Source: Bifidobacterium tsurumiense
Lineage (GTDB): Bacteria; Actinomycetota; Actinomycetes; Actinomycetales; Bifidobacteriaceae
Direction of reading: 5' to 3'
DNA: 59,938 bases
Assembly: GCF_000741765.1 (NCBI RefSeq)
Contig: NZ_JGZU01000005.1
Location: 1-59,938 of the forward strand
Positions 26,454-37,561 of this stretch are shown piece by piece (the stretch's first letter is position 1; the number at the start of each line of letters is the position of its first letter). The notes under the pieces were generated by a model, which did no database searches, was not told where the DNA came from, and was given only the letters and a program-made list of their open reading frames with translations. The translations under genes and the position numbers were made by a program.

Positions 26454-28544
26454 TTATTCGGTTACGCTGCTACCGTGTGCGCCATTGGCATCCAAGGCTT
26501 TGCTCTGGTCATCGGTGAGATATCCGAACCAGCGACCAGCAGTGGCCACATCCTTGTCACCACGTCCGGAGACATTGACGATGATCACCGGATCGGTGTA
26601 ACCCTTGGCCTTGAGATCCTCAGCGGCCTTGAAAGCGCCGGCCAAAGCGTGCGAGCTTTCAATTGCAGGGATGATTCCTTCGGTTTCGCACAATGCCTTG
26701 AATGCGTCCATCGCCTCGTCATCAGTGGCATAGCTGTAGTTCACGCGGCCGATCTCCTTAAGCCATGCATGCTCGGGACCGACTGAAGCATAATCCAATC
26801 CTGCGGAGATGGAATATGTGTCCAAAGTCTGTCCTTCTTCGTCTTCGAGAAGATAGGACTGCGTCCCTTGGAAGACGCCGAGCTGACCGGTGCCATCGGT
26901 CAGGCGGATCGCGTGCTCACCGGATTCAGGACCGTGTCCGCCGGCTTCATAGCCATAGAGATTGACTCGCGGATCATCGAGGAATGCATTCATGATGCCG
27001 ATCGCATTGGAACCTCCACCGACGCATGCGCAGATGGCGTCAGGATGATCGATGCCATAATCCTCGCGCAACTGGCTTTGCGCCTCTTCACCGATAAGCT
27101 TTTGGAAATCACGAACCATGGATGGGAAGGGATGCGGTCCTGCGGCGGTACCAAGCAGATAATGCGTGGTTTCCACATTGGTCACCCAATCTCGCAAGGC
27201 TTCGTTGATGGCATCCTTCAAAATCTTGGAACCCAGGGTCACTTCCACGACTTCGGCTCCAAGCAAGCGCATGCGAGCCACATTGAGTGCCTGACGTCGT
27301 GCGTCGATCTGGCCCATATATATGCGGCATTTCAGGCCGAGCAAAGCGCATACCGTCGCCGTTGCCACGCCATGCTGGCCGGCTCCGGTTTCTGCGATGA
27401 CGCGGGTTTTCCCCATTCGCTTGACCAATAAGGCTTGCCCGAGCGCATTGTTGATCTTATGCGCACCAGTATGGTTCAGATCCTCTCGCTTGAGGAATAC
27501 GCGCGCATTGAGTCCAGTGGCGTCATTGATGCGTTGTGCAAATCGAGGCGCCTCCGTCAGTGGTGAAGGACGGCCGACATAATACTTGTGCAGTCTTGCC
27601 AATTCCTCTACGAATGCGGGGTCGTTTTTCGCCTCGTCATACACCTGTTCGAGTTCGTCCAACGCGTGAATCAGAGCTTCGGGGACATGTCTGCCTCCAA
27701 AGCGACCGAAATATGGACCTTCATGCGTACTTAACGGGGTTGATTGTGATGACTTCACTCTTGCTCCTGCCTCTACCAAACGTTCTACGGCCAGTTGATG
27801 GTCGTCTGCAGTGGCCACTGCCTCACCGACGAGGACGGCATCCGCACCGGCCCTGGAGTATTCTTCAACTTCAACGCTGCCGAATATGCCGGATTCAGCG
27901 ACCTTGATCACGTTCTGCGGCAGGTTTTCCGCCAGTTCGCGATACACGCTGACATCCACGCGTAAATTCTTCAGGTTTCGCGCATTGATACCGATAATCT
28001 GAGCACCGGCGGCTATGGCCCTATCGATCTCCTCACGGGTATGCGTTTCGACCAACGCATGCATTCCCAAGCTGTGCGCGAGCTCCAGCAAGTGTGCAAG
28101 CGTCTCATCATCGAGTGCGGCCACGATGAGCAAAATCAGGTCAGCGCCATGTGCCCGGGCTTCCCAAATCTGGTATTCCGTGACGATGAAATCCTTGCGC
28201 AATACGGGAATGCGGACCGCATGGCGAACCTGGTCGAAATCATCGAGGCTGCCGAGAAACACACGCCCTTCGGTGAGCACGGAAATCGCGCTGGCACCAC
28301 CTTCGGCATATTCCCGAGCAAGCGATGCAGGATCAGGGATATCGCTTAAATGACCTTTTGAAGGAGAAGCACGTTTGATTTCCGCGATAACGGGTATTCC
28401 GTCATCGCGGCGAAGCCATCGCTTGACGTCCAAGGCAGCCGGCGCCTCCTGCGCCTGCTTCTTGAGTTCTTCCATCGAGACCAGCTGCTCGCGTTTGCGT
28501 TGATCTTCGACGGCACCTGCCACTAGGTCGTCAAGTACAGACAT
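26454..28544 (-). CDS. trpCB: TrpC-TrpB fusion: indole-3-glycerol phosphate synthase / tryptophan synthase beta
   Basis: One 696-residue chain joins two pathway enzymes. The N-terminal TrpC part (about 1-265) has [66 protein letters not shown] and VAESGIFG. A linker leads to TrpB (about 290-690), which starts [17 protein letters not shown] and has the PLP lysine in [24 protein letters not shown] and [14 protein letters not shown]. Of two neighbouring ATG codons, the second (28544) has AGGAGG at correct spacing. The intermediates IGP and indole may be channelled between the domains and TrpA, encoded 22 bases downstream. No stop or frame change separates the parts. Confidence 0.93.
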   Translation of the reverse strand: MSVLDDLVAGAVEDQRKREQLVSMEELKKQAQEAPAALDVKRWLRRDDGIPVIAEIKRASPSKGHLSDIPDPASLAREYAEGGASAISVLTEGRVFLGSLDDFDQVRHAVRIPVLRKDFIVTEYQIWEARAHGADLILLIVAALDDETLAHLLELAHSLGMHALVETHTREEIDRAIAAGAQIIGINARNLKNLRVDVSVYRELAENLPQNVIKVAESGIFGSVEVEEYSRAGADAVLVGEAVATADDHQLAVERLVEAGARVKSSQSTPLSTHEGPYFGRFGGRHVPEALIHALDELEQVYDEAKNDPAFVEELARLHKYYVGRPSPLTEAPRFAQRINDATGLNARVFLKREDLNHTGAHKINNALGQALLVKRMGKTRVIAETGAGQHGVATATVCALLGLKCRIYMGQIDARRQALNVARMRLLGAEVVEVTLGSKILKDAINEALRDWVTNVETTHYLLGTAAGPHPFPSMVRDFQKLIGEEAQSQLREDYGIDHPDAICACVGGGSNAIGIMNAFLDDPRVNLYGYEAGGHGPESGEHAIRLTDGTGQLGVFQGTQSYLLEDEEGQTLDTYSISAGLDYASVGPEHAWLKEIGRVNYSYATDDEAMDAFKALCETEGIIPAIESSHALAGAFKAAEDLKAKGYTDPVIIVNVSGRGDKDVATAGRWFGYLTDDQSKALDANGAHGSSVTE

Positions 28545-28650
28545 CATGCCTCCTATTTGTGGGTATGCCAACACTGTATCGATGCGGCTGCGACAAATAG
28601 TGCCGTATCTTGGCATATGACATTCTTGGCGGGTTTACAGCTCGGCTTGG

Positions 28651-30222
28651 CTAGAGCTCCTTCAATTGTGCTGCGATTTGGATGGCTGCCACACTCGCCT
28701 GTGCCTTGTTGCGAGTCTCCTGCCACTCGTTGATCGGCACCGAATCCAAAACGATTCCCGCGCCTGCCTGAACCGACGCCTTATGATCCCGCAGGAATGC
28801 GGTACGAATGGCGATGGCCATATCCATATTGCCGGAAAAATCGAAGTAGCCAACGGTGCCGCCATAGATTCCTCGGTCTGCGACTTCCAGCTCGTCGATG
28901 ATTTCCACTGCGCGAGGTTTGGGAGCGCCAGATAACGTTCCTGCAGGGAATGCGGATTTAAACACGTCAAATGTGCCTAGTTCAGGTTTCACCATTCCGG
29001 TGACCGTCGAGCAGATATGCATGATATGGCTGAAACGCTTGATGTCCATCAAGGAGACGACTTCGACCGATTCGGGCTTGCAGACGCGGCTCAAATCGTT
29101 GCGAGCTAAGTCGACCAGCATAATATGTTCGCTGCGTTCCTTGGGATCAGCCAATAATTCCTTGGCGAGTGCCTCATCCTCCTCCGGATTGGCTCCGCGA
29201 GGACGGGATCCGGCGATCGGGAAGGTCATGGCATGTCCATTGTCGACCTTGATCAAGGTTTCAGGGCTTGACCCGATCACATTGAAATCGCATCCCTGTG
29301 CATCGGTGAGCGCAAAGAAATACATGTAGGGACTGGGATTGAGCGTACGCAATACGCGGTAGACGTCGAATGGATCGGCAGGCGAATCGATATCAAGACG
29401 TTGGGAAATGACCACTTGGAAGACATCGCCGTCAACGATATGCTGTTTGGCAAGATCTACGGCTCGCTCATAATCCGCCTGCTTCGTGCGGAAGCGCAGT
29501 TCCGGTTGTTCAACGCTCGAATCGAGAACATTGACTCGGCTTTCACCGCTCACAGGTGTCACTGCATCGCGTTGCATGGTATCCAAGCGTTGCAGTGCAT
29601 TGTCATAGGCTTCATCCGCACGGGTCGGCGCATCGTTGATATTGACTGCATTGGCGATGAGCCAAACAGAGCCATTGGCATGATCCACCACTGCGATATC
29701 GGTGGCAAGAGCCAGCACCAATTCGGGCTGACCGGTTTCATCAGGTGCCTGGGCGCGCAGCGTGGGCTCCCAATGGCGGATGGCATCCCAGCCAACAGAC
29801 CCGACGAGTCCGCTTGTGAGATTGGGAAGACCGTCCACGCGGGGTGCACGCAGAGCCGCCAGAGTGGCTTGTGCCACGTGCATAACATCTCCATGCTCAG
29901 GCACGCCGGCAGGAACTTGCCCCATCCAATGAGCTTGGCCGTGATCGGACTGCAATTGCGCCAGAGAATGGATACCTATGAAGCTGTATCGACTCCAAGT
30001 GCCGCCGAATTCCGCGGATTCCAGAATAAAAGTACCGCTGCGTCCCTGGGCCATGCGCTCATACAATCCAACGGGAGTGAGCGAATCCGCAAGGAGTCTG
30101 CGGACGATGGGGATGACACGATAGCCTTGATCCGCGAGCTTATGGAATTCTTCCCTGCTCGGCCAAGTGCCGCCCCAGGCGATATCTCGTACGCTGCACA
30201 TATCGTCGTTGCTCTTGTTCAT
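28651..30222 (-). CDS. trpE: Anthranilate synthase component I TrpE
   Basis: Converts chorismate with ammonia from the TrpG subunit to anthranilate. The 523 residues contain an N-terminal domain with [19 protein letters not shown] (tryptophan feedback site region, where LLES is the usual spelling) and the chorismate-binding domain with [53 protein letters not shown] and [20 protein letters not shown]. Its ATG at 30222 overlaps the hisI stop by four bases (ATGA), so hisI and trpE are translationally coupled. No trpG or trpD is found in the window; trpE leads into trpCB with a gap of 106 bases. Confidence 0.93.
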   Translation of the reverse strand: MNKSNDDMCSVRDIAWGGTWPSREEFHKLADQGYRVIPIVRRLLADSLTPVGLYERMAQGRSGTFILESAEFGGTWSRYSFIGIHSLAQLQSDHGQAHWMGQVPAGVPEHGDVMHVAQATLAALRAPRVDGLPNLTSGLVGSVGWDAIRHWEPTLRAQAPDETGQPELVLALATDIAVVDHANGSVWLIANAVNINDAPTRADEAYDNALQRLDTMQRDAVTPVSGESRVNVLDSSVEQPELRFRTKQADYERAVDLAKQHIVDGDVFQVVISQRLDIDSPADPFDVYRVLRTLNPSPYMYFFALTDAQGCDFNVIGSSPETLIKVDNGHAMTFPIAGSRPRGANPEEDEALAKELLADPKERSEHIMLVDLARNDLSRVCKPESVEVVSLMDIKRFSHIMHICSTVTGMVKPELGTFDVFKSAFPAGTLSGAPKPRAVEIIDELEVADRGIYGGTVGYFDFSGNMDMAIAIRTAFLRDHKASVQAGAGIVLDSVPINEWQETRNKAQASVAAIQIAAQLKEL

Positions 30223-30626
30223 TGCACTTGTCCTTTCTCGCGCTCTCCTTGGACCACTGGCAAAGGGCCGCCTTCATCGAAGCAGGAACGTTTGCCGGTA
30301 TGGCATGCGGCACCGACCTGATCGACCTGGACGAGCAAAGCATCGCCGTCGCAATCCAATGAGACGGCTTTGACATATTGGACGTGTCCGGAGGTGTCTC
30401 CCTTACGCCAGTATTCCTGACGCGATCTTGACCAGAACGTCACTCTGCCTTCGGTCAATGTTCGTCGTAGGGCTTCGTCATTCATATATCCGACCATCAG
30501 AACCTGTTTGGAATCGAATTGCTGAATGACTGCGGCGACCAGACCATGATCATCGCGTTTGAGTCTGCTGGCGATCCGAGGATCAAGCGTGGTCTGGTTG
30601 CTGTTGTCGGAAACTGTGTGCTCCAT
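30219..30626 (-). CDS. hisI: Phosphoribosyl-AMP cyclohydrolase HisI
   Basis: Third step of histidine synthesis; opens the purine ring of phosphoribosyl-AMP using zinc. The 135-residue monofunctional form has [40 protein letters not shown] (catalytic His-equivalent and Lys region), the Zn-binding [15 protein letters not shown] and [12 protein letters not shown] with Cys ligands. The ATG at 30626 follows CAGGGACAT; an upstream TTG is less likely. The stop overlaps trpE. It lies 93 bases after hisF. Confidence 0.93.
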   Translation of the reverse strand: MEHTVSDNSNQTTLDPRIASRLKRDDHGLVAAVIQQFDSKQVLMVGYMNDEALRRTLTEGRVTFWSRSRQEYWRKGDTSGHVQYVKAVSLDCDGDALLVQVDQVGAACHTGKRSCFDEGGPLPVVQGEREKGQVQ

Positions 30627-30719
30627 ATTATGTCCCTGTATCAATGTGATTGCTTACTCAGTCATGCATGCATGTGATGCCGTTCATGATTCATCTCGTC
30701 GAGGATGAGCGATTCACGG

Positions 30720-31490
30720 CTACCGAACCGTGTATCCCGCTTCTCGCAAAGCCTGCTTGACTTCGGCTATGGTTATTTTTCCATAATGGAATACCGAAGC
30801 TGCCAGAACGGCGTTTGCGCCGGCTTCTATTGCCGGTGGGAAATGCTCAACCAGTCCGGCACCGCCTGAGGCGATAATAGGAATGTCGACTTCCTGGCGA
30901 ACGGCTGAGATCATTTCGAGATCAAATCCTTGTTCGGTGCCATCCGCATCCATGGAATTCAGAAGAATCTCTCCAGCGCCCAGTTCCGCGGCTCGCTTCG
31001 CCCACCATACGGCGTCAATGCCGGTGGATTTGCGACCGCCCATGGTGGTGACCTCAAATCCTGATTGTGTATGCTGCTCACCCTGTTCACGACGTGCGTC
31101 AACGGAAAGCACAAGTACCTGGTTGCCAAAACGATCCGCGATTCTGCTGATAAGCGATGGGTCGTTTATTGCTGCTGTGTTGACGCCCACCTTGTCCGCA
31201 CCGCAGCGAAGCAGGGAATCAACATCTTCAGGGGAACGCACTCCCCCGCCGACAGTCAAGGGAATGAACAATTCCTCGGCAGTGCGTTGCACAACGTCAT
31301 ATGTGGTTTGACGACGCCCACTGGATGCGGTGACATCCAGGAACGTCAATTCATCTGCACCCTGCCGGTAGTATTCAGCGGCTAATTCGACAGGATCGCC
31401 CGCATCGCGCAGATTTTCAAAGTGCACACCCTTGACCACTCGTCCAGCATCCACATCCAGACAGGGAATCACTCGCACGGCCAAGGACAT
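30720..31490 (-). CDS. hisF: Imidazole glycerol phosphate synthase subunit HisF
   Basis: With the glutaminase HisH, forms imidazole glycerol phosphate and AICAR. The 256-residue (beta/alpha)8 chain shows [20 protein letters not shown] with the catalytic Asp, [50 protein letters not shown] and the second catalytic Asp in [18 protein letters not shown]. The ATG at 31490 follows AGGGGTAGGT. No hisH, hisA, hisB, hisC or hisD is in the window, so the histidine pathway is split over the genome. Confidence 0.94.
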   Translation of the reverse strand: MSLAVRVIPCLDVDAGRVVKGVHFENLRDAGDPVELAAEYYRQGADELTFLDVTASSGRRQTTYDVVQRTAEELFIPLTVGGGVRSPEDVDSLLRCGADKVGVNTAAINDPSLISRIADRFGNQVLVLSVDARREQGEQHTQSGFEVTTMGGRKSTGIDAVWWAKRAAELGAGEILLNSMDADGTEQGFDLEMISAVRQEVDIPIIASGGAGLVEHFPPAIEAGANAVLAASVFHYGKITIAEVKQALREAGYTVR

Positions 31491-31565
31491 ACCTACCCCT
31501 ATGGGAAAAATCATGTAACTGAGGCAACAGCCTAGCGGTTGCGATACACCGATAGGCCGTTTGTC

Positions 31566-32744
31566 TCATGATAGCGTTTTTGCTTTTGCTGCCAGCTGCC
31601 CGCAGGCTCCGTCAATATCCTGCCCGCGCGTATCGCGAAGCGTGGCAGTAATGCCGGCTCGGTGCAGAATATCAAGGAACTGCTGTTCATCCTCGGGCTT
31701 GGAAGCGGTCCACCGGGAACCTTCGATGGGATTCAAGGGAATCGGATTGACATGTGCCCAGTCGTCGCCATAATGGTTCAATCGTTTGGCCAAAAGTCGT
31801 GCATGCTCAGCTTGGTCGTTGATGTCACGCATAAGTGCGTACTCGATGCTGACACGCTTCTTGGAAGCCAGGTAGTAATCGTGCGCTGCGTCCAAAACCT
31901 GTGTGGTATTGAAACGTTTGTTCATAGGTACTAATTCATCGCGTAATTCGTCGCTAGGAGCATGCAGCGAGACCGCCAGGCGGACCGGAATGCCTTCAGC
32001 GGTGAGTTTTTTGATGCCGGGGACCACGCCAACGGTGGACACGGTGATATTGCGTGCGGAGATGCCGAAGCCTTCGGGTGGCAAAGAGCTGATCTGTCGG
32101 ACTGCGCTCATTACGGAACGGTAATTACCCATAGGCTCGCCCATTCCCATGAATACGACATTGCTCAGGCGTCCAGGTCCTCCGGCCACTTCCCCGTCGC
32201 GCATTGCCTTGGCAGCAACGCGAACCTGCTCAAGGATCTCCCCGGTGGACATATTTCGAGTCAGACCAAGTTGCCCGGTTGCACAGAACGGGCAACCCAT
32301 ACCGCATCCCACCTGGCTTGATATGCATAGCGTCGTCCTTGTGGGATAACGCATCAACACGGATTCGATGCGGGCGCCATCAAAGAGCTTCCATAGGGTT
32401 TTCACCGTGGTTCCCTCATCCGCAACCTGACGGGTGACTTCTTCGATAAGTGTCGGGAAGAAGTTCTGAGCAGCCTCATGCCTCATCGAGGCCGGAAAAT
32501 CGCTGAATCCTTCGGCATCGACATCGAAATGCGAGAAATAATGATTGGCGAGCTGATTGACTCTGAATTTTGGCAATCCAAGTGCTGCGGCACGTTCAAT
32601 GCGCTGGTCCTTGTCCATATCGACCAAATGCACCGGAGGCTTGCCTCGCCGGGCGTGATCCTTGGCGAGAACATCACGGAATGCGCCTTTGGTACCGCCT
32701 TCAGTGATGCCGGATTCAGGTATTTCATTGTGCTGCGGGTTCAC
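31566..32744 (-). CDS. rlmN: 23S rRNA (adenine-2503-C2)-methyltransferase RlmN
   Basis: Radical SAM methyltransferase that modifies A2503 of 23S rRNA and A37 of some tRNAs. The 392 residues show an N-terminal RNA-binding domain (FRVNQLANHYFSHFDVDA), the cluster motif CGMGCPFCATGQLGLTRNMS (C-x3-C-x2-C), VVFMGMGEPMGNY, SARNITVSTVGVVPGI, VRLAVSLHAPSDELRDELVP and a C-terminal Cys region near NPIEGSRW. The start is a GTG at 32744 with AAGGAGAGC upstream; the longer frame to 32825 lacks a site. It belongs to the rpsB-tsf-pyrH-frr-cdsA-rlmN row typical of actinobacteria. Confidence 0.93.
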   Translation of the reverse strand: MNPQHNEIPESGITEGGTKGAFRDVLAKDHARRGKPPVHLVDMDKDQRIERAAALGLPKFRVNQLANHYFSHFDVDAEGFSDFPASMRHEAAQNFFPTLIEEVTRQVADEGTTVKTLWKLFDGARIESVLMRYPTRTTLCISSQVGCGMGCPFCATGQLGLTRNMSTGEILEQVRVAAKAMRDGEVAGGPGRLSNVVFMGMGEPMGNYRSVMSAVRQISSLPPEGFGISARNITVSTVGVVPGIKKLTAEGIPVRLAVSLHAPSDELRDELVPMNKRFNTTQVLDAAHDYYLASKKRVSIEYALMRDINDQAEHARLLAKRLNHYGDDWAHVNPIPLNPIEGSRWTASKPEDEQQFLDILHRAGITATLRDTRGQDIDGACGQLAAKAKTLS

Positions 32745-32806
32745 ACGCTCTCCTTGAAGATGATATGTGAAAGAACTGAAGTTTGAGGAGGATTGGGCAG
32801 CTGGCA

Positions 32807-33784
32807 TTACATGCCGGTGACCCAAAGCAATGCAGTCAGGAATGGTGCTGTCAGAAGAATCGAGTCAACACGATCAATGACTCCGCCATGGCCTTCGAGC
32901 AAATGTCCCATATCTTTGATGCCGATATCGCGTTTGAGCATCGAGGCGCATAGATCGCCAAAAGTGCCGACGACACCTACCAATATGCCGGTGAGAATAG
33001 GCACCCACCACAACGTCGACCAACGGTCCGAATATGTGACGGCAAAGACTGCGAACGCTCCTGCCATGGCGAATAGCATGGAACCGATCAGACCTTCGAC
33101 CGACTTCTTGGGGGAAATTCTCGGTGAAAGCTTATGCCTGCCAAGCCATGCTCCGGCGAGGAGGCCGCCGGTATCGCTGAGTGCCGGCAAGAACACCAAG
33201 GTGATGGCATGCGCCACGGGATGATTGTTGAATGTCAGCGATATGACAATGCAGGAAGCCAGCAGAGGGATGTACAGCACGGTGAATACCGAAACCGCCA
33301 CATGGCTGAATCGGCTGTGGAAGTGTTCTGCACGGTCATGGTTGAATGATGATTCCAGACGAGCCTTGGCATCGGTATTTGCCACTTTATTGGCCACAGC
33401 CATCGAAACTCTGGTTCCGAAATTCAACTTCAGGGTTGCGAACAGCACAACGAGGACGAGAGAAATCATGATGCACAGTGCCGCGGTGACCAGATGCCAA
33501 TGGGCATAATAGGTCGCCAGCAAGGTGACCGTGGAGCAGATCCAGAGCAATACCACGGGAATATGCAAACCTACTGTTGCAAAGTCCACGCGCAACTCCC
33601 ATAATGCCAATGACATAAAGGCGATTATGAGAACGATAAACGCATCGATGCTGATAAGCAGACATGCAACGATAACCGCGATCAATATCACAGAGGTCGC
33701 AATCGCCTGCGGCATATTACGGCCGGTCCTCTTGTTGATCTGTGCGAGTGTATCCTCTGTCTGGTGCTGCTGTGCGGTACTCAT
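32807..33784 (-). CDS. cdsA: Phosphatidate cytidylyltransferase CdsA
   Basis: Membrane enzyme producing CDP-diacylglycerol from phosphatidic acid and CTP, substrate for PgsA. The 325 residues include about eight membrane segments and the CdsA signature near the C-terminus: SMLKRDIGIKDMGHLLEGHG followed by GVIDRVDS. Before it stand DTGGLLAGAWLGRHKLSPRI and SPKKSVEGLIG, also conserved. It follows frr by 39 bases in the standard rpsB-tsf-pyrH-frr-cdsA order. Confidence 0.93.
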   Translation of the reverse strand: MSTAQQHQTEDTLAQINKRTGRNMPQAIATSVILIAVIVACLLISIDAFIVLIIAFMSLALWELRVDFATVGLHIPVVLLWICSTVTLLATYYAHWHLVTAALCIMISLVLVVLFATLKLNFGTRVSMAVANKVANTDAKARLESSFNHDRAEHFHSRFSHVAVSVFTVLYIPLLASCIVISLTFNNHPVAHAITLVFLPALSDTGGLLAGAWLGRHKLSPRISPKKSVEGLIGSMLFAMAGAFAVFAVTYSDRWSTLWWVPILTGILVGVVGTFGDLCASMLKRDIGIKDMGHLLEGHGGVIDRVDSILLTAPFLTALLWVTGM

Positions 33785-33823
33785 GATTCCTCTCCTCGTG
33801 TGAACGGTTCAACCAGGTGAGGC

Positions 33824-34378
33824 TCAGACCTCCATGATCTCCTTCTGCTTGCCTTCAAGCAGGGTGTCCAGCTCCTCGGTGATTTGCTTGGTGACCTTGT
33901 CGAGTTCCTTGAGCAGACGATCGCCTTCGTCCTCGCCCATATCGCCATCCTTGACGGACTTATCGATGCTTTCCTTGGTCTTGCGGCGGATATTGCGCAC
34001 AGCGACCTTGCCATCTTCGGCCTTGCCCTTGGCCAGCTTGACGTATTCCTTGCGGCGCTCTTCGGTAAGCTCAGGCATGGTAATGCGGATGACATTGCCG
34101 TCACGACGGGGGCTCACACCGAGGTCGGAATCACGCAGGGCCTTTTCGACCGCATTGGCCTGTGATGCATCAAATGGCGTTACGGAGAGTGTGCGAGGTT
34201 CTGGCACACCGATGGATGCCACTGCCTTAAGAGGTGTGGGAGCGCCGTAATAGTCGACTGTTATGCCGTTCAGCAGTGCTGGATTGGCGCGACCGGTGCG
34301 GATGCCGGAGAAGTTTTCCTTGGTTGCCTCAACGGACTTGCCCATTTGTTCCTTGGCCTGATCAATCAGAGATGCCAT
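33824..34378 (-). CDS. frr: Ribosome recycling factor
   Basis: Splits the post-termination ribosome together with EF-G. The 184 residues have family length and the motifs SGIRTGRANPALLNGITVDY, YYGAPTPLKAVASI, NVIRITMPELTEERRKEYVK and RNIRRKTKESIDK. It starts with ATG 34378, preceded by CAAAGGAGCACAC. pyrH lies 71 bases upstream and cdsA 39 bases downstream. Confidence 0.95.
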   Translation of the reverse strand: MASLIDQAKEQMGKSVEATKENFSGIRTGRANPALLNGITVDYYGAPTPLKAVASIGVPEPRTLSVTPFDASQANAVEKALRDSDLGVSPRRDGNVIRITMPELTEERRKEYVKLAKGKAEDGKVAVRNIRRKTKESIDKSVKDGDMGEDEGDRLLKELDKVTKQITEELDTLLEGKQKEIMEV

Positions 34379-34449
34379 GTGTGCTCCTTTGAATTGTGCG
34401 TGTTGTTTTGTGTTTCGATTATTCTGCGTGTTTGACTTTGCCGCGAAGA

Positions 34450-35199
34450 CTATTTTGCGATGGCCGAGTGTGCCGTGGACACCAGGGTTCCAATGTTCTC
34501 GCCCACCAAGGCAGCGGTCACATCGCCACTTCCCTCAAGCCCGAACACACGGATGCGCTGCTGATTGTCTCGTGCCATGGAAAGTGCGGACGCATCCATA
34601 ACCGCAAGGTTGTCAACCAGTGCGCGATGATAGCTGAGTGTGGCATAGCGCTGTGCACTGGCGTCTTTGCGAGGATCGGCGGTATACACGCCGTCCACGC
34701 CGTTCTTGCCCATAAGAACTTCATCGCAATGGATCTCCAACGAGCGTTGGATGGAAACCGTGTCGGTAGAGAAATACGGCATACCTGCACCGGCGCCGAA
34801 GATGACCACACGACCCTTTTCCAAATGTCTGATCGCCTTCAAAGGGATGTATGGCTCAGCAACCTGACCCATGGTTATCGCGGTCTGCACGCGAGTCGCC
34901 TGGCCAGCCTGCTCGAGAAAGTCCTGCAAAGCCAAGCAATTCATGACTGTGCCGAGCATACCCATGTAATCACCGCGGCTGCGATCGATGCCTGCCTGCT
35001 GCAATTCCGCACCGCGGAAGAAATTGCCTCCGCCGACAACTATGGCCACCTGGACACCTTGGCGAACGGCTTCTACGATTTCCCCTGCTATGCGCCGAAC
35101 CACGTGTGTGTCAATACCGACGGCACCGCCACCGAAGGCCTCTCCTGAGAGTTTCAACAACACTCTGCGAGGCTTGTCCTCTGCATCCTTGCCAGCCAT
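34450..35199 (-). CDS. pyrH: Uridylate (UMP) kinase
   Basis: Phosphorylates UMP to UDP in pyrimidine synthesis; hexameric and allosteric. The 249 residues carry [77 protein letters not shown] and [20 protein letters not shown]. It sits between tsf and frr, as in most bacteria. The gap to tsf (326 bases) contains a hairpin at 35442-35475, so pyrH probably has its own promoter. Confidence 0.95.
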   Translation of the reverse strand: MAGKDAEDKPRRVLLKLSGEAFGGGAVGIDTHVVRRIAGEIVEAVRQGVQVAIVVGGGNFFRGAELQQAGIDRSRGDYMGMLGTVMNCLALQDFLEQAGQATRVQTAITMGQVAEPYIPLKAIRHLEKGRVVIFGAGAGMPYFSTDTVSIQRSLEIHCDEVLMGKNGVDGVYTADPRKDASAQRYATLSYHRALVDNLAVMDASALSMARDNQQRIRVFGLEGSGDVTAALVGENIGTLVSTAHSAIAK

Positions 35200-35525
35200 A
35201 GTCAGCCTTTCTTTGCCTTATGACATTGCCAAAATTACCGTATTCAAGCCTATCGGCAAATACCGACACTGTTTTCAAGAAGTCTGCGGTGTTCCGCGAA
35301 TAATACGTAATTTGCTTTGTGGTATGCGCTTGATGAGAACGACCTATAGGCATCACCAGTTTCCGGAATGGATGACGTGCAGCATTGATGGCAATCACTG
35401 TCTGGGAAGATGCTGCACTCATGCATATGGTGAATATGCAAGATGCGGTGCCTGTGAACCCACAGACACCGCATCATAATGGCCCGTCAGTCAACTGCTT
35501 GAATTGACCTCAAGACTCATGCATC
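35200..35525. other. Gene-free stretch between tsf and pyrH
   Basis: This 326-base gap holds the tsf terminator hairpin (35442-35475) and presumably the minus-strand pyrH promoter. I see no reading frame with family features, no tRNA and no riboswitch. Confidence 0.5.
35442..35475 (-). terminator. Hairpin downstream of tsf
   Basis: Read on the minus strand, GATGCGGTGTCTGT and ACAGGCACCGCATC pair in a 14-bp stem with one mismatch and a loop of about 6 bases, followed by TTGCATATTC. It lies 51 bases after the tsf stop. The T-run is weak. Confidence 0.6.
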
Positions 35526-36377
35526 TTATTCGGCGGAACCCTTGCCGACTTCGATACGAGCGAAGGCCACGGCCTTGCCGCCGACTTCCTTGAACAGGTC
35601 GCCTACGGTCTTGGAAGGATCCTTGACATAGGACTGCTCCAGAAGCACGGTCTCCTTGAAGAATGCGTTCAGACGGCCTTCGACGATCTTAGGAACGATC
35701 TTCTCAGGCTTGCCCTCGGCGAGGGACTTCTCGGTGGCAACGCGGCGTTCGGACTCAACGATGTCAGAAGGAACGTCTTCACGGCTCAGCCACTGAGCAC
35801 CCATTGCGGAAATCTGCAATGCGGCTTCGTGAGCCACTGCAGCACCGGCTTCATCAGTAGCGATCATGGCCACGATGCTCGGAGGCAGTTCCACAGACTT
35901 CTTGTGTGCATACACTTCAACATGAGGTCCGCTGATCTGAGCGAACTGACCGATCTTGACGTGCTCGCCGAACAGTGCTGCCGCCTCTTCCACGGCTTCC
36001 TTCACGGTACCGTTCTCAGCTGCTGCACCCAATACGTCGTCCACGCTGTTGGCGTTTGCTGCGATTGCATAATCCAACACCTGGTCGGTGAATTCAACGA
36101 ACTTCGGGGTCTTGGCAACGAAGTCAGTCTCAGAATTGAGCTCCAAAGCGTATCCGGTCTGCTCGCCATTGGCGTCGACGACCTTGGATGCAATGGTGCC
36201 TTCCTGAGCCTTGCGGCCTTCGCGCTTGCCAGCGGCCTGAATGCCCTTTGCACGGATGATTTCCTTGGCGCGAGCCACGTCGCCTTCGGCTTCGGTGAGC
36301 GCCTTCTTGACGTCCATCATGCCTGCGCCGGTCTCTTCACGCACCTGCTTGATCAACGCTGCGGTAATTGCTGCCAT
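35526..36377 (-). CDS. tsf: Elongation factor Ts
   Basis: Exchanges GDP for GTP on EF-Tu. The 283 residues begin MAAITAALIKQVREETGAGM with the UBA-like domain (1-55, MDVKKALTEAEGDVARA), then the core with YALELNSETDFVAKTPKFVE (the conserved TDFV motif). Two further core repeats follow with a C-terminal VLLEQSYVKDPSKTVGDLF. The length is typical. It lies 67 bases after rpsB and is probably cotranscribed with it, ending at the 35475 hairpin. Confidence 0.95.
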   Translation of the reverse strand: MAAITAALIKQVREETGAGMMDVKKALTEAEGDVARAKEIIRAKGIQAAGKREGRKAQEGTIASKVVDANGEQTGYALELNSETDFVAKTPKFVEFTDQVLDYAIAANANSVDDVLGAAAENGTVKEAVEEAAALFGEHVKIGQFAQISGPHVEVYAHKKSVELPPSIVAMIATDEAGAAVAHEAALQISAMGAQWLSREDVPSDIVESERRVATEKSLAEGKPEKIVPKIVEGRLNAFFKETVLLEQSYVKDPSKTVGDLFKEVGGKAVAFARIEVGKGSAE

Positions 36378-36444
36378 TTATGTGTCTCCTCTTAGTTAGG
36401 AATAACCATTGGCCGGTCACTTCCGTGGCCGGCCAACAGGAATA

Positions 36445-37281
36445 TCAGGCCTGTGCCTCTTCGGTGGACTGCTCGGCCTTTGCTTCGCCTTCGGCCTCAG
36501 CTGCAGGAGCTTCCTGAGTCAGGAGTTCCTTCTCCCAAGCTGCCATTGGCTGCTCAGCTTCGCCTTCGCTCTTGTTTGCGGAAGCCTTGCCGGAACGCTC
36601 CAGCAAACCTTCGGCAACTGCGTCGGCCATAAGGCTGGTCAGCAGCTCGATGCCGCGGATGGCGTCATCATTGGCTGCGATCGGGTAGTCGACGGACTCC
36701 GGATCGGTGTTGGTGTCGACAAGTGCGATTACCGGAATGCCCAGCTTGTGAGCTTCTTCGACGGCAAGCGCTTCCTTGTTGATATCAACCACGAACATTG
36801 CGGAAGGAGTGCGGTTCATGTTGCGGATACCGCCAAGCTGCTTGTTGAGCTTGTCCTTCTCGCGCTCGAGCAGCAGCAGTTCCTTCTTGGTCAGACCGGA
36901 ACCACGCACATCGGAGAAGTCCATCTCCTCGAGTTCCTTCAAACGGTTCACGCGCTTCGAGACGGTCTGGAAGTTGGTCAGCATGCCGCCGAGCCAACGC
37001 TCAGAGACATACGGCATATTCACACGGGTTGCCTGTGCAGAGATTGCCTCTTGTGACTGCTTCTTGGTGCCGACGAAGAGAACGGTGCCATTGTGAGCGA
37101 CGGTGGCCTTGATGAAGTCATAGGCCTTGTCGATCATTTCAAGCGACTTGAACAGGTTGATGATGTGAATGCCGTTGCGCTGGGTCAGGATGTACTGCTT
37201 CATCTTTGGATCCCAGCGACGGGTCTGATGGCCGAAGTGCAGACCGGCCTTCAGCATTTCGCTCATAGTAATTTGAGCCAT
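36445..37281 (-). CDS. rpsB: 30S ribosomal protein S2
   Basis: The 278 residues match S2: [79 protein letters not shown] and [20 protein letters not shown]. The C-terminal 35 residues are a low-complexity Ala/Glu tail common in actinobacterial S2. The ATG at 37281 follows AGAAAGGTAGAATTACC; the long upstream frame is leader. About 210 bases of leader precede it and may carry S2 autoregulation, but I could not fold a known motif. Confidence 0.95.
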   Translation of the reverse strand: MAQITMSEMLKAGLHFGHQTRRWDPKMKQYILTQRNGIHIINLFKSLEMIDKAYDFIKATVAHNGTVLFVGTKKQSQEAISAQATRVNMPYVSERWLGGMLTNFQTVSKRVNRLKELEEMDFSDVRGSGLTKKELLLLEREKDKLNKQLGGIRNMNRTPSAMFVVDINKEALAVEEAHKLGIPVIALVDTNTDPESVDYPIAANDDAIRGIELLTSLMADAVAEGLLERSGKASANKSEGEAEQPMAAWEKELLTQEAPAAEAEGEAKAEQSTEEAQA

Positions 37282-37522
37282 GGTAATTCTACCTTTCTGT
37301 CGGTTATTGCCTGGCCATGCGTTCCTGCGTGCAGAAAGCCCGAAAGCATTTCCGACCGACACAGGCCGTCGCGGACATGGCGCGAATTCGTGCGTCTGAT
37401 TGGGAATAATAGGTGGATTTCCTCGCCTCACGACTGCGGGGGAACCCGGTTGACGCACCTGCATCACAATATCATGAGATATGAATAAACCGCCCGATAT
37501 GAGGCGGTCTATTCAACAGTAT

Positions 37523-37556
37523 TCTGGGCAATGCCGAAATCCCCGCAATGCCCAGA
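37523..37556. terminator. Hairpin between def and rpsB
   Basis: TCTGGGCA and TGCCCAGA, extended by ATTGC/GCAAT, form a stem around 37523-37556. It lies just beyond the def stop (37562) on the minus strand and likely ends def transcription before the rpsB promoter. Confidence 0.65.
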
Positions 37557-37561
37557 ATCAC

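Noticed and set aside
37282..37498. Ribosomal protein leader motif upstream of rpsB
   Set aside because: I could not identify a conserved structure with confidence, so it is not listed as a feature.
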